Part shown: one piece after another, positions 8,649 through 17,847 of the stretch
Layout of the letters: every line of letters begins with the position of its first letter
Position numbering within the stretch: the stretch's first letter is position 1
Assembly (NCBI GenBank): GCA_009838465.1
Contig: VXRN01000015.1
Location: 1 to 64,000, forward strand
Origin: Dehalococcoidia bacterium
GTDB taxonomy: Bacteria; Chloroflexota; Dehalococcoidia; Lucifugimonadales; UBA1123
DNA: 64,000 nt
Reading direction: 5' to 3'
The notes under the pieces: model-generated
What the model was told of the DNA's origin: nothing
Database searches by the model: none
What the model saw: only the letters and a program-made list of their open reading frames with translations
Program-made: the position numbers and the translations under genes

Positions 8649-8823
8649 CAGGGTCTTTCGATTGTCGAGCAGTTAAACCAAGTACGTTCGTGGTGAACCT
8701 TCGACAAGCTCCCTTCGACGAGCTCCCTTCGACGAGCTCAGGGCGAACGATGAACGGGCGGCCCTTCGACAGGCTCAGGGCGAACGACAGAAGTGGTACC
8801 GGGAAATAACCGAAAAACCCTGC
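8649..8823. mobile_element. MITE-like element, copy 2
   Basis: A 175-bp element with inverted ends CAGGGTCTTTCG and CGAAAAACCCTG (11 of 12 complementary). It is flanked by GCTACTTAC (8640-8648) and GCTTCTTAC (8824-8832), a 9-bp duplication with one mismatch. It matches copy 3 at 40778 in inverse orientation over its length, except for an extra roughly 35 bp made of repeated TTCGACGAGCTC words. Confidence 0.75.
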
Positions 8824-8876
8824 GCTTCTTACCGAGGTAACGAGGTCTCAGCAAAGTCAGCGTGGAACGAAACCCG

Positions 8877-10031
8877 CTACCGGGCGTGGCGGCGGAGCGG
8901 CTGGATGCTGCGGTAGGTGGCGCATCTCCAGAGCCATTCGGCGGGGCCGTAGAGGAAGCGGTCGAGCCAGGCCTGGGACCACCATATCTGAATCGCCCAT
9001 ACGGCGAAGACGAACACGAGGACTGCCGCCCGGTTCACCCAGCCGACATCTCCAAGCAGCATGGTAAGCAGAAGGACTCCCAGAATCGTCTGCGCCAGGT
9101 AGTTGGTGAGCGCCATCCTGCCGACGGCGCGCAGCCGTCGCCTGAATCCAGAGTCCCCGTGGTTGTTCCAGATGATGATCAGGCTCATGTATCCCAGGGA
9201 CGCCGGGATCGTGCCCAGCGTATTGGGGATCTGACCGATAAACGCTATCTCGCGCGAGTAGTCGTTGGCGGCGGTCACGATGACTCCGAGCGCGGCAAGC
9301 GGCAGACCGACCGCCAGCCCCACAATCGCGGTGGTTCGATAGACTTTCGGGGACAGGCTGCCGTTCATAAAGCCTGTGCGGTAGAGACCAGCGCCCATGA
9401 GAATCAGTCCGAGAGCGCGCAGGAAGTAGCCAAAGAGAAACAGGGGCGGTATTGGCGAATTGGTGTCAATCTGCCCCGCCGTCCAGATTCCGGACAGAGG
9501 ATCGCCGGTCGCGTTCGCAATTGACTGTACGAGAAGGGTGCAGACTGCGGACAAGGCAAACGAGACGACACCTACGGAGATCAAGGTCTTATTCTTCAGA
9601 TTTCGCAGGGCAATCAGAAAGACGGAGGAGACGGCGTACACCATCAGGACATCGCCTATCCAGAGCGTATAGTGCAGGGTGCCGATCAGCAGCAAGAGAG
9701 CGTTGCGCCAGAGGTTCAGCATCACGGCGCGCCTGCCCCTCTGAGCGGCGCGGTCTATGAAGAGAATCATTCCGGCGCCGAATAGCAGGGAGAACAACCC
9801 CATGAACTTCTGGTCAACGAAGATTTCGCCGAAGATTCCGACTGTCCAATCCAGGGCCGTCTCTGAGCCACCGGCGTTGAGGTTGAAATATGGGGACGTA
9901 CCGAACTTGAAGGACACGGCGTTCATCAGCAGGATTCCGAGCACGGCGACTCCGCGTATCAGGTCCAGGCTGGTTATGCGCGCAGACTCGCGGACGGGGC
10001 CGGCGTCGGAGGCCTGCTGGTAGGTTGCCAA
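8877..10031 (-). CDS. DUF418 family membrane protein (YeiB-like)
   Basis: The 384-aa polytopic membrane protein opens with SARITSLDLIRGVAVLGILL, the typical DUF418/acyltransferase-3-like first helix, and has about 8-10 hydrophobic segments. The C-terminal segment LTNYLAQTILGVLLL is typical of DUF418. The family function is unknown. Start is TTG at 10031 with GGAG 9 bp upstream. It stands alone, flanked by repeats on both sides. Confidence 0.85.
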   Translation of the reverse strand: MATYQQASDAGPVRESARITSLDLIRGVAVLGILLMNAVSFKFGTSPYFNLNAGGSETALDWTVGIFGEIFVDQKFMGLFSLLFGAGMILFIDRAAQRGRRAVMLNLWRNALLLLIGTLHYTLWIGDVLMVYAVSSVFLIALRNLKNKTLISVGVVSFALSAVCTLLVQSIANATGDPLSGIWTAGQIDTNSPIPPLFLFGYFLRALGLILMGAGLYRTGFMNGSLSPKVYRTTAIVGLAVGLPLAALGVIVTAANDYSREIAFIGQIPNTLGTIPASLGYMSLIIIWNNHGDSGFRRRLRAVGRMALTNYLAQTILGVLLLTMLLGDVGWVNRAAVLVFVFAVWAIQIWWSQAWLDRFLYGPAEWLWRCATYRSIQPLRRHAR

Positions 10032-10118
10032 GGGGTAAGACTCCGTTTACCTGGCGGGGTTGGCGACATTGCTAGAAGCTATCTCATAAGCATCAACCCT
10101 CGGTGGGAACCGTGTGTT

Positions 10119-10275
10119 TTCACCCTCACCCTTGCCCTCTCCCATCAAGGGCTAAGACGGGTAGGTATTTGAAGTATTCGCGCTTGCAGTCGAAGTTTCA
10201 CCCCCATCCTAACCTTCCCCCATCAAGGGGGAAGGGACTTTTACCTACCCTTGCGAGCCCATCAAGGGAGAGGGG
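10119..10275. repeat. Two or three GAGGG-type hairpin repeats
   Basis: A cluster in the 260-bp spacer. Copy one is at 10119-10150 (CACCCTCACCCTTGCCCTC). Copy two is at 10199-10240 (CCCCATCCTAACCTTCCCCC with the complementary GGGGGAAGGG). A fragment (CATCAAGGGAGAGGGG) is at 10260-10275. No gene is seen. Confidence 0.65.
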
Positions 10276-10291
10276 ATTAAATGGGTAATTC

Positions 10292-11431
10292 TCAGGTGAG
10301 GATTTCGCGGAGGCGGCGGGCTACGACTTCCTCCTCGCCGTTGCGGACGTTTACGGGAATGAAGAGGATGCTGTCGGTGTAGCTTCTGACTCTCACCCTT
10401 ATGCCAGGCTCGCCCTCTTCCAGCATACGCACGACCTCGTCCCTGGAAGGGCCCGTCCATTGCGGTGTGAAGTGGATTTCGGCGCTGGCGTGGTTGGAGT
10501 CGGGCTCCTCAAGTTCAGGCTGCGCTTCGAGTAGTTCGACGCGCAGGCCTGGGATGTCGCTGAGTCTGTCCACAACGTGAGCGGACTTGGCCCTCCAGTC
10601 GGCCTGGACGGCATCGAAGTCGGTGTCCACGAACATTTCCAGGGCGGTAACCAGGCCGGCTATCTCCTCTTTACAGACTTTGGCTGAGCGTCCGATGGAC
10701 TCTGAGTTGGGAGCGGAGTTGGCGTAGGCGGCCTCAATGAGGTCGGCGCGGCCAGCGAGGATGCCGGTGGACTGCGGCCCCATGACGCCCTTGCCTCCAC
10801 TGAAGCTGACCATGTCGGCCCCCTGCCGGATGTACTTGCTGAGGTTTTCGGGCGGGGGAAGCATGGCGGCGGCGTCCACTATGACCGGCACATCCCTGGC
10901 GTGGGCTATCTCGACGACCCTGGTCAGCGACAGCGCGCCTCCGGGCCGCGGGCCGAAGACGTAGGCGACGGCGGCGGTGTTTTCGTTGATGGCGGCCTCC
11001 AGCTCCCATTCGTGGGTCGCGCCGGTATTGCCTATTTCCACCAGCTTTGCGCCTGCCGTTCTGAAGTTGTGGTCGTAGTTGACCCTGTGGGCACGATGGA
11101 TGACGATTTCGTTCTTCATGCCGGTGGTGTCGGGCAACTGCCACACTTTGGATGGATCGTTTCCGGCTATGCAGGCAGCGGCTTCGAGGACCATGCCCGC
11201 CGCCGATCCCGCCGTCACGAGACCGGCCTCGGCGCCGGTCAGCCGAGCGATGACGTCGCCGGCCTTCTGATTGAGGTCGTGCATGTCCACGAACCAGCGC
11301 GACGCTTCCTCCATCGCCTGGACGACGGGGGGCGGCATAATGCTGCCTCCATGCACGGTTATCCAACTGGCGGCGTTTATTATGGGCTTTACGCCCAGTC
11401 TCTGGTAGAAGTCACTGCTCTGGGTTGTCAT
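10292..11431 (-). CDS. SelA-like PLP-dependent enzyme (fold type I, aminotransferase class V-like)
   Basis: The 379-aa protein resembles the SelA / D-glucosaminate-6-phosphate ammonia-lyase group. The N-terminal GVKPIINAASWITVHGGS is typical, VPVIVDAAAMLPPP carries the Asp that binds the pyridine nitrogen, and the PLP-binding Lys is in FSGGKGVMGPQSTG. There is no selB, selD or tRNA-Sec in the window, so it is more likely a catabolic ammonia-lyase or racemase-type enzyme than true selenocysteine synthase. ATG 11431 is preferred over ATG 11443 because GGAG lies 6 bp before it. It overlaps the upstream Uma2 gene by 20 bp, which suggests an operon. Confidence 0.8.
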   Translation of the reverse strand: MTTQSSDFYQRLGVKPIINAASWITVHGGSIMPPPVVQAMEEASRWFVDMHDLNQKAGDVIARLTGAEAGLVTAGSAAGMVLEAAACIAGNDPSKVWQLPDTTGMKNEIVIHRAHRVNYDHNFRTAGAKLVEIGNTGATHEWELEAAINENTAAVAYVFGPRPGGALSLTRVVEIAHARDVPVIVDAAAMLPPPENLSKYIRQGADMVSFSGGKGVMGPQSTGILAGRADLIEAAYANSAPNSESIGRSAKVCKEEIAGLVTALEMFVDTDFDAVQADWRAKSAHVVDRLSDIPGLRVELLEAQPELEEPDSNHASAEIHFTPQWTGPSRDEVVRMLEEGEPGIRVRVRSYTDSILFIPVNVRNGEEEVVARRLREILT

Positions 11432-12074
11432 CGTCGTCTCCATTCTGGGTATCGAGTTCTGGGTTTGGCTGCGCGGGAATGATGTCGTTGACCGAGATTT
11501 GGAGGTCTGGGAACGCGGTTGGGGATATGGTGTCGCCTCGGGTGTAGATGCGGGTGGAGCGATAGCCTTGCGGGGTGGGTTCTGTGTGGGCTTCGATGCG
11601 GTCGTCCTGGAGGTTCGCTATCCAGGATTCTGGGATTCCGAGGGAGGCGTAGTACGGGAGCTTTACTTCGCCGTCGTATTCCAGCGAGGAATCCGAGACT
11701 TCTATGAGCAACAAAACGTCCTGTGGGCGGGGTTTGCCGAAATCGTAGAGGTCGTCGCGGAAGGCGAGCAGCATGAGGTCGGGTTCGGGTTCGGATGCGG
11801 GAGACGTTACGACGGGGGACTGAACGGATACCAGGGTCCGATTAGCAATGTTCAATCCGGCGAATGCGCGGTTGAGCCGTACTACACAGGCTGAGTGTCT
11901 ATCTCCAACGGGGGACATGGCGATAATCGCTCCTTCGAGAAGTTCTACACGCTCGTTGGGGGCGAAGACGCCGGCTTTGCCCATGGCGTGGTATTCCTTA
12001 CGGGTGAAGAGTCTCTTTCTGGGGGCGTGGGTTGGAGTGTTGGGACTGGTTCGCGTGAGCGTCTGGGTCGCCAT
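11412..12074 (-). CDS. Uma2 family (DUF820) restriction-endonuclease-fold protein
   Basis: The 220-aa protein shows the Uma2 PD-(D/E)XK core: VELLEGAIIAMSPVGDRHS near residue 43, EPDLMLLA near 97, and LLIEVSDSSLEYDGEVKLPYYASLGI near 120-146, with the E...D...K residues. Uma2 proteins are abundant in Chloroflexota and Cyanobacteria; their biological role is not established. ATG start with GAGGAG upstream. It precedes and slightly overlaps the SelA-like gene. Confidence 0.85.
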   Translation of the reverse strand: MATQTLTRTSPNTPTHAPRKRLFTRKEYHAMGKAGVFAPNERVELLEGAIIAMSPVGDRHSACVVRLNRAFAGLNIANRTLVSVQSPVVTSPASEPEPDLMLLAFRDDLYDFGKPRPQDVLLLIEVSDSSLEYDGEVKLPYYASLGIPESWIANLQDDRIEAHTEPTPQGYRSTRIYTRGDTISPTAFPDLQISVNDIIPAQPNPELDTQNGDDDDNPEQ

Positions 12075-12269
12075 AACGGTATCTCCTCACGTGTGTCTAA
12101 CGAGGGCTTCAGTGCCTCTGTACCAGGGTGATCATGTGAGTCATGCGATTATAGCACGGGCAGTTACACAACCAACGCAGGTTTGTGATAACCTTGCCAG
12201 CGATGCGAATCTCGGAAGATAGACCATTTCCGGGCCGATTCACGAAGAACCCAATGTTAGGAGAGGTAC

Positions 12270-13913
12270 ATGAGTAAGGTTATCGGAAGTTATCTCATAT
12301 CGCGGACGCTGAAGGAGGAAGGCGTTGACACGCTGTTCTACCTGATGGGCGGCCCCAACTTCGATATAGTGATGGCGGCGGAAGACCAAGGTATCCGCTG
12401 CATTGACTTCAGACATGAGCAGGCGGCGGCTTTCGCGGCGCACGCGTACGCGCGCGTAACGGGCAAGCCCGGAGTATGCACGGCAGCCTCGGGCCCGGGC
12501 ACGCTGAACCTGCTGACCGGCGTTTACACAGCGGCGATTGACTGCGCGCCAATGGTCATTCTGGGCGGAGCCGGCCCTGTTCACGAGATCGGACGCGAGG
12601 CGTTCCAGGAAGTGGACCAGGTCGGCATCATGGAGCCGATGATGAAGTGGGTCCACCAGACCACGCAAGCGGCGCGCTATCCAGAGGTCGTGAGCATGGC
12701 TTTCCGCAAGGCAACGACGGGCCGACCGGGGCCGGTCTATATAGACTGCGGAGCGGACGTGCTGTATGAAGAGGTCGAGGAGGAGGACGCTGTCACTCCA
12801 TATCGCGCCTCGAGGCGAACCCGACCGGCCGCAGAGCCGAGCGCGGTCGCCGAAGTGATAGACCTGCTGGCGGCTTCGGAGAAGCCGATGATCTTCGCGG
12901 GCGGCGGGGCCTTCTTCTCAGGCGCGGCTCCCGAACTCGAACGATTCGTTGACCTGACATCCACGCCGTTCTACACCGCGCCGATGTCCAGGGGACTGGT
13001 GCCCGAGGACCACGCGGTATCGTTCCCGGCGGCACGAAGCACGGCGATGCGCGAGACCGACCTGGTGTTGGTCATCGGGACAAGGCTGAACTGGATGGTT
13101 CAGTACGGCCACAGGTTCAATCCCAACGCGAAGGTGATACAGATAGACATAGAGCCGAGCGAGCTGGGGCACAACCGGAACATTGACCTGGGCATCGTCG
13201 GAGACGCGAAGGCAGTCCTGACGCAGATGCTGGAGGAGGCCGAATCAAGAGAGGCGGACTGGGCCGGCAGGATCGAGTCGGACTGGGTGTTGCATCTGAG
13301 GGACGTGGAGGACGACAGGCAGGCGCGCGGAGCAGCGATACAGAACTCCGACAGTCTGCCGATGCACCCGCTCCGGCTGTGCAAGGAGATACGCGAGTTC
13401 CTGGACAGGGACGCTATTCTGTCGGTGGATGGGAACGAGATTCTACACTTCGGGCGACAGTCGCTTCCGACGTTTGTGCCGGGGCACAGGCTCAATTCCG
13501 GTGTTACCGGTACGATGGGCGTGGGACTGCCGTACGGAATCGGTGCGCAGTTGGCGAAGCCCGATAAACAGGTCCTCGTCCTGCACGGCGACGGCTCGAT
13601 GGGCATGAACGCGATGGAGCTGGACACCTGCGTCCGGCATAACATCCCGGTCGTGACAGTGATCTCGAACAACGCTGGCTGGACGGCTCGCACTCCTGAC
13701 CGCCGCAAGCCGGGCCGCGAGCTTGGGTTCACAAACTTCGACGGCATGGCGCGCGAGTTGGGCGCATACGGCGAGAGGGTGGAAGACCCGAACGAGATAA
13801 AGCCCGCTCTACAGCGCGCTTTCGACAGCGGCAAGCCAGCGGTCATCAACGCGATAGTGGAGCCGACGGCGGCGGGCGTTTCCCGCGCCTGGGGCGGAAG
13901 CCGGATGGAGTAA
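12270..13913 (+). CDS. Thiamine-diphosphate enzyme, acetolactate synthase large-subunit-like
   Basis: The 547-aa protein has the three-domain ThDP layout. The pyrimidine domain (about 1-170) holds the catalytic Glu50 in FRHEQAAAFAAHAYAR and the SGPGTLN loop. The central domain spans about 190-320. The PP domain (about 370-547) has GDGSMGMNAMELDT and the NN of VISNNAGWT, the metal and diphosphate motif. The family includes acetolactate synthase, oxalyl-CoA decarboxylase and benzoylformate decarboxylase. No small regulatory subunit gene is adjacent, so a catabolic decarboxylase or ligase is as likely as branched-chain amino-acid synthesis. ATG start, with GGAGAGG 5 bp upstream. Confidence 0.85.
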   Translation: MSKVIGSYLISRTLKEEGVDTLFYLMGGPNFDIVMAAEDQGIRCIDFRHEQAAAFAAHAYARVTGKPGVCTAASGPGTLNLLTGVYTAAIDCAPMVILGGAGPVHEIGREAFQEVDQVGIMEPMMKWVHQTTQAARYPEVVSMAFRKATTGRPGPVYIDCGADVLYEEVEEEDAVTPYRASRRTRPAAEPSAVAEVIDLLAASEKPMIFAGGGAFFSGAAPELERFVDLTSTPFYTAPMSRGLVPEDHAVSFPAARSTAMRETDLVLVIGTRLNWMVQYGHRFNPNAKVIQIDIEPSELGHNRNIDLGIVGDAKAVLTQMLEEAESREADWAGRIESDWVLHLRDVEDDRQARGAAIQNSDSLPMHPLRLCKEIREFLDRDAILSVDGNEILHFGRQSLPTFVPGHRLNSGVTGTMGVGLPYGIGAQLAKPDKQVLVLHGDGSMGMNAMELDTCVRHNIPVVTVISNNAGWTARTPDRRKPGRELGFTNFDGMARELGAYGERVEDPNEIKPALQRAFDSGKPAVINAIVEPTAAGVSRAWGGSRME

Positions 13914-13936
13914 GGTTCGCAGGGAATGTGAAGTAT

Positions 13937-13964
13937 CGGGGGCCGGGCTTAGTCTCGGCCCTCG
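13937..13964 (+). terminator. Candidate terminator of the ThDP enzyme gene
   Basis: A hairpin begins 24 bp after the stop codon. CGGGGGCCG (13937-13945) pairs with CGGCCCTCG (13956-13964), including one G-U, around a 10-nt loop. The following GCATCTTTGG has only a weak T tract, so this is a plausible but imperfect intrinsic terminator. Confidence 0.4.
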
Positions 13965-14118
13965 GCATCTTTGGCTAGTACGACTTCAATGTGTTTCTGA
14001 TGTATAGAAGCCGACCCGGCCCCTCACCCCTGGGTTCCCGCCTTCACGGGAACGACGAGTAGGTGTGCGGGAATGACGAGTAGTAATCGGAGTATGTCAT
14101 ATTCACATGGTTTTGATA

Positions 14119-14865
14119 CTAGTCCTCTATCTTCAGGCTGCCCATGACTACTGAGCCTTTGATGACAAGGTCGGTCTGACCGTCCCTTGTCTCGCGTGGT
14201 ATTCGCTCGTCCTTCAACTCGCCCATGACAGTGTCGTCGTCAACCCGCACGTTCCAGTCGCTCGGCACTCGCAGCTTTATTTCGCCCATGACGACGGAGA
14301 GTTCGAGGACGGCGGGCTTTTCCTGGATCGCGGACTCGCGGAGGTCTATGTTGGCCTCGCCCATGACGGCTGTGGCGCGTCCGCCCCGGAATTCGGGGGA
14401 GACTATCCTCTGTGCAGCAGACCCCATCACGCTCACCATGTTAATAGTGTCCTGATCTGCCGGAGCGACTTTTCTCTCGGACCCGAATACGCTGACCGAG
14501 TTAGGAGAATCCGTGTAGGCGTCGGGGCTCGCGTCACCACTTCTGCCGCCCCTGGACCGGAAGCTATTGATGACAACAGCAGCGCCGATGGCTATCAGTA
14601 TTACAGGCCAGTACCTACCCAGATCCACACCGAGTACCATGATCTGGATGAGAGCGGCAACCACGACGATCAGGATGGGTCCACCGACCCGTTGGAAGCG
14701 ACTGTTTACGAGCATCCACACGCCGAGAAGGATGAAGAGGGAGGGAATCCAGCGGAACACATAGCCGGTGTCCAGCACGCCGAGACTTCCGAGCAGGAGC
14801 AGGACGCCTAAGGCGATGATCACGAGTCCGAAAGCGAAACTGCCCGATAGTCTGCGTGTACCCAA
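14119..14865 (-). CDS. LiaF-like membrane protein
   Basis: The 248-aa protein has four hydrophobic segments in the first about 115 residues (LGVLLLLGSLGVLD, FRWIPSLFILLGVWML, then two more). A soluble beta-rich C-terminal half contains the recurring VMGE/VMGS motif: SVMGSAAQ, AVMGEANI, VVMGEIK, TVMGELK, VVMGSLK. This matches the LiaF / cell-wall-active antibiotic response C-terminal domain that senses envelope stress. No LiaRS two-component genes are adjacent. Start is TTG with GGAGTAGGGG upstream. Confidence 0.75.
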   Translation of the reverse strand: MGTRRLSGSFAFGLVIIALGVLLLLGSLGVLDTGYVFRWIPSLFILLGVWMLVNSRFQRVGGPILIVVVAALIQIMVLGVDLGRYWPVILIAIGAAVVINSFRSRGGRSGDASPDAYTDSPNSVSVFGSERKVAPADQDTINMVSVMGSAAQRIVSPEFRGGRATAVMGEANIDLRESAIQEKPAVLELSVVMGEIKLRVPSDWNVRVDDDTVMGELKDERIPRETRDGQTDLVIKGSVVMGSLKIED

Positions 14866-14962
14866 TTCCCCTACTCCTTCAATGAATCGTTAATCGGAAA
14901 CTCTCAGATGACTTCACTATAAGTATAGCAGTGATGTTCTATGAGATTAGTAAGTCGAGAGG

Positions 14963-15003
14963 TTCACCCTCACCCTAGCCCTGTCCCTGAGGGAGTGGGG
15001 ACT
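14963..15003. repeat. GAGGG-type hairpin repeat
   Basis: CACCCTCACCCTAGCCCTG followed by TCCCTGAGGGAGTGGGGA lies in the spacer between the divergent LiaF-like and HAS-barrel genes. The remaining spacer (15004-15108) shows nothing further. Confidence 0.7.
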
Positions 15004-15108
15004 TCCGTCCATAGGCGGTATGGATTGAGTTAGTGCAGGAACTATGGCAGTGATTGGATTCCCACTCGCCCCATGCCTCTGTTAGGATTCGTTCAGAGGA
15101 TGTAGAAC

Positions 15109-15717
15109 ATGTCAACTCGAGAGGCCAGTTGCGACAGAGATCTCCGGCTTGGGGAAGTGGTAGAGGCCACGACGACCGAGTTCGTCGTGCAGTGCTACGA
15201 GCTTTATACTGCGCCGGCGCTGGGCAGCCTGGTGAGGTGCGGCGATGATGAGGCGATATACGGGATAGTGCACGAGATCGGTACACGGAGTATAGACACG
15301 GGACGCAGGACGATTGCCAGGGGTAGAGACGAGGACGATGAGGACGCGATATACCAGGCGAATCCGCAGCTTTCGCGGCTGCTCTCTACCGAGTTTCGGG
15401 CACTGTCGGTTGGACACACCGAGGCTGGAGTACTGAGACGCTGGCTTGCGCCTCTGCCGCCACGAATACACTCGTTCGTGTACCCATGCTCAGACGACGT
15501 TGTAAGGGAATTCAGCGCAGAACTCGACTTTGCGTCCATACTGCTGTCGGCCCCGATATCCGCAGCGGACGATGTGCTGGCGGCATTTCTGAAGACGGCG
15601 GGCCGCGCGCACCCCGACCCCGACGCATTCCTGGTGAACTCAGGCAGGCGACTCACCCCGCTTCTGGGCGGCCAGATGCAGCGGCTGGATGGCATTCTGC
15701 GGAGGATGGCAACATGA
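15109..15717 (+). CDS. HAS-barrel protein upstream of HerA
   Basis: The 202-aa protein starts with a beta-rich segment (about residues 12-75: GEVVEATTTEFVVQCYEL, GSLVRCGDD, YGIVHEIGTRSID) that resembles the HAS-barrel found at the N-terminus of HerA and ATP synthases. An uncharacterised helical region follows. The stop overlaps the HerA start by 4 bp (ATGA), so the two are probably translated together and interact. HerA normally partners with the nuclease NurA; this protein lacks recognisable NurA motifs. Assignment rests on the barrel-like pattern and the neighbour. Confidence 0.6.
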   Translation: MSTREASCDRDLRLGEVVEATTTEFVVQCYELYTAPALGSLVRCGDDEAIYGIVHEIGTRSIDTGRRTIARGRDEDDEDAIYQANPQLSRLLSTEFRALSVGHTEAGVLRRWLAPLPPRIHSFVYPCSDDVVREFSAELDFASILLSAPISAADDVLAAFLKTAGRAHPDPDAFLVNSGRRLTPLLGGQMQRLDGILRRMAT

Positions 15718-17384
15718 CGATGGGTGCGAACGGCAGCGTAAGAAACAGAGATGTCGGCTGGGGCGGGTCTCAGAGACTGGGCATGGTGGTGTCGGGATCG
15801 CTGACCGAGGGAATGGAGGTGCGCCTGGACGCGGACACTTCGATAGAAGACATCAAGGTGGGAACGTTCGTGAACATTCAGGGGCAGCATATGAGGTTCT
15901 TCGGGGTGGTAACGGACGTTGCGCTCGCCTCGATGGACCCGGCGTTGCCATCATCCCCGCCGGACGTGTCGAACCCGTTCATCGCGCGCGTAGTATCAGG
16001 GACGGCGGCATACGGGACGATTACGGTGGAGCCGATGCTGACGCTGGGCGCGGGCGAGTCGGTCGCCGGGCTGGACGGTCCGCAGCCGGCGAAGACGATA
16101 CCTCCACACTTCTCCGCGGTCGGGTCGGCCACGGACGAGGACATACGTGTCGTGTTCGGCAGCGAGGACGACAGGCACTTCTGGATAGGCAGTCCGCTGG
16201 ACATGGATACGCAGTTGTGCCTCGACATCGAAGAGTTGGTCACTCGCTCCAACGGGGTGTTTGGCAAGAGCGGCACTGGGAAGACGTTCCTGACCCGCCT
16301 GCTATTGGCGGGGATACTTCAGAAGAACGTAGCGTCAAACCTGGTGTTCGATATGCACAATGAGTATGGCTGGCAGGGGACTTCGGAGGGCGCTACGAGC
16401 ACGGTGAAAGGACTGAAGCAACTGTTCAGTTCCAGGGTGGCGGTGTTTACGCTGGACGAGCAGAGTTCGCGCAATCGGGGTATCAACCCGGACTACGTGG
16501 CGCGCATCGGCCTGGAGGAGATAGAGCCGGAAGACATCCTGATGCTGCGTGAATCTCTGAACCTGTCGGAGGTGGCGGCGGACGCGACGTACTCACTCCA
16601 GCGCGAGTTCGGACGGAAGTGGCTGGGGACGTTCCTGGATATGTCCGGGGGCGAGGAGATGCGGGAGCTGGCGTCGCGGCTGAACGTGAACGACCGGGCG
16701 CTTTCTACTCTACAGAACCGCCTGCGCCGGTTGATGCGCCTGCCGTTCATAGACGCGGAGAGATCACACGATTCGGTGAACCGGATCCTGGACTACGTTC
16801 AGAACCAGGATATGCACGTGGTATTGGAGTTCGGACGCTACGGGAGCGATCTGTCAGCCTACATACTGGTGGCGAACCTGCTGACGCGGCGCATCTACGC
16901 ACGCTACCAGGATCTGACCGAGAAGGCGGCGGGCGACAGCGCGCAGAGTCCGCGTCCCCTGGTCATCACCATCGAGGAGGCGCACAAGTTCATGAGCCCG
17001 GGGATCGCCGACCAGACGATATTCGGCACGATAGCGCGGGAGATGCGCAAGTTCAACGTTACGCTGCTGGTCGTGGACCAGCGTCCGTCGGGCATTGACG
17101 GCGAGATAATGAGCCAGATAGGGACGAAGCTGACCTGTCTGCTAGACAGTGACCGGGACGTGGACGCGGTGCTTTCCGGGGTGTCGGGAAGCCGCAAGCT
17201 GCGTGCGGTGCTGTCTCGGCTGGAGTCGAAGCAGCAGGCGCTGGTGTTCGGGCACGCGCTTCCGATGCCGGTGGTGGTGCGGACGCGGGACTATGGCTCG
17301 TCGGAGTCCTATGCATCGTTCGGGTGGCGCGACGAAAGTGAACGGCTGGCGATGGCGGAGCGGGATGCGGCGGACCTGTTCTGA
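15714..17384 (+). CDS. herA: HerA-like ATPase / DNA translocase
   Basis: The 556-aa protein has an N-terminal HAS-barrel (about 15-110) and a FtsK/VirB4-type RecA core. Walker A GKSGTGKT is near residues 183-190, Walker B LVITIEEAHKFM near 417-428, followed by the sensor segment LLVVDQRPSGID. HerA forms hexamers that pump DNA ends in double-strand-break resection with NurA. The open frame extends 76 codons further upstream inside the preceding gene, but ATG 15714 is chosen because it overlaps that gene's stop and gives a conventional N-terminus. No nurA is nearby. Confidence 0.85.
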   Translation: MTMGANGSVRNRDVGWGGSQRLGMVVSGSLTEGMEVRLDADTSIEDIKVGTFVNIQGQHMRFFGVVTDVALASMDPALPSSPPDVSNPFIARVVSGTAAYGTITVEPMLTLGAGESVAGLDGPQPAKTIPPHFSAVGSATDEDIRVVFGSEDDRHFWIGSPLDMDTQLCLDIEELVTRSNGVFGKSGTGKTFLTRLLLAGILQKNVASNLVFDMHNEYGWQGTSEGATSTVKGLKQLFSSRVAVFTLDEQSSRNRGINPDYVARIGLEEIEPEDILMLRESLNLSEVAADATYSLQREFGRKWLGTFLDMSGGEEMRELASRLNVNDRALSTLQNRLRRLMRLPFIDAERSHDSVNRILDYVQNQDMHVVLEFGRYGSDLSAYILVANLLTRRIYARYQDLTEKAAGDSAQSPRPLVITIEEAHKFMSPGIADQTIFGTIAREMRKFNVTLLVVDQRPSGIDGEIMSQIGTKLTCLLDSDRDVDAVLSGVSGSRKLRAVLSRLESKQQALVFGHALPMPVVVRTRDYGSSESYASFGWRDESERLAMAERDAADLF

Positions 17385-17397
17385 GGATGGGTATGAG

Positions 17398-17847
17398 TCA
17401 GGCGATTGGGAGAGCGTCGGCCTCGGCGGGTTCGAGTAGGAGGACGCGGTTGGTGCGGTCTTCCATGAAGAGGGCGAAGTGGGAGAGGACGTCGCGCCCG
17501 AGCAGGGAGGGGACTGTTGGCTGTTGTCCGGGGATCGGTTGGAGGATGTCTATCTTCAGGCTGGTCGAGAAGTCTTCAAGTTGTAGCGTGGCTTGGGCTT
17601 CTCTCGTAGAGACTATTCCACCTATGCCTTGGGATGGAACTCCTTCATCCAAGTTTCCTGCATTGACACTGTAATATCTGGCCATCCGGTCTGAGTCAAT
17701 GTCGCCAATCAATGTGCGATCTGAGCCGGTATCAATCAAGAAACGTACTTCCATTCCGACTACACCTACTTCAGGTATGTCAATAAGACCAATTACGTAT
17801 GGAGGAGGAGCCTCCTGGTTGGTGGGCAGAAAGTATCCTCTAATCAT
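17398..17847 (-). CDS. Clan AA (retropepsin-like) aspartic protease
   Basis: The 149-aa protein has a single retropepsin-like domain with the catalytic motif FLIDTGSDRTLIG (about residues 38-50) and the C-terminal LLGRDVLSHFALFM typical of the bacterial and archaeal clan AA group. One catalytic Asp per chain implies an active homodimer. Start is ATG 17847 (MIRGYFLP...), whose ATGA overlaps the stop of the upstream DUF5678 gene. The neighbouring HerA gene is convergent. Substrate unknown. Confidence 0.8.
   Translation of the reverse strand: MIRGYFLPTNQEAPPPYVIGLIDIPEVGVVGMEVRFLIDTGSDRTLIGDIDSDRMARYYSVNAGNLDEGVPSQGIGGIVSTREAQATLQLEDFSTSLKIDILQPIPGQQPTVPSLLGRDVLSHFALFMEDRTNRVLLLEPAEADALPIA

Noticed and set aside
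10292-11431. Selenocysteine synthase (selA)
   Set aside because: No selB, selD, tRNA-Sec or in-frame UGA gene is seen in the window. The SelA fold is shared with several PLP ammonia-lyases.
15486-15713. 76-codon N-terminal extension of HerA
   Set aside because: It lies wholly inside the upstream gene in another frame and does not read like protein; ATG 15714 overlaps the upstream stop and gives a normal HAS-barrel start.
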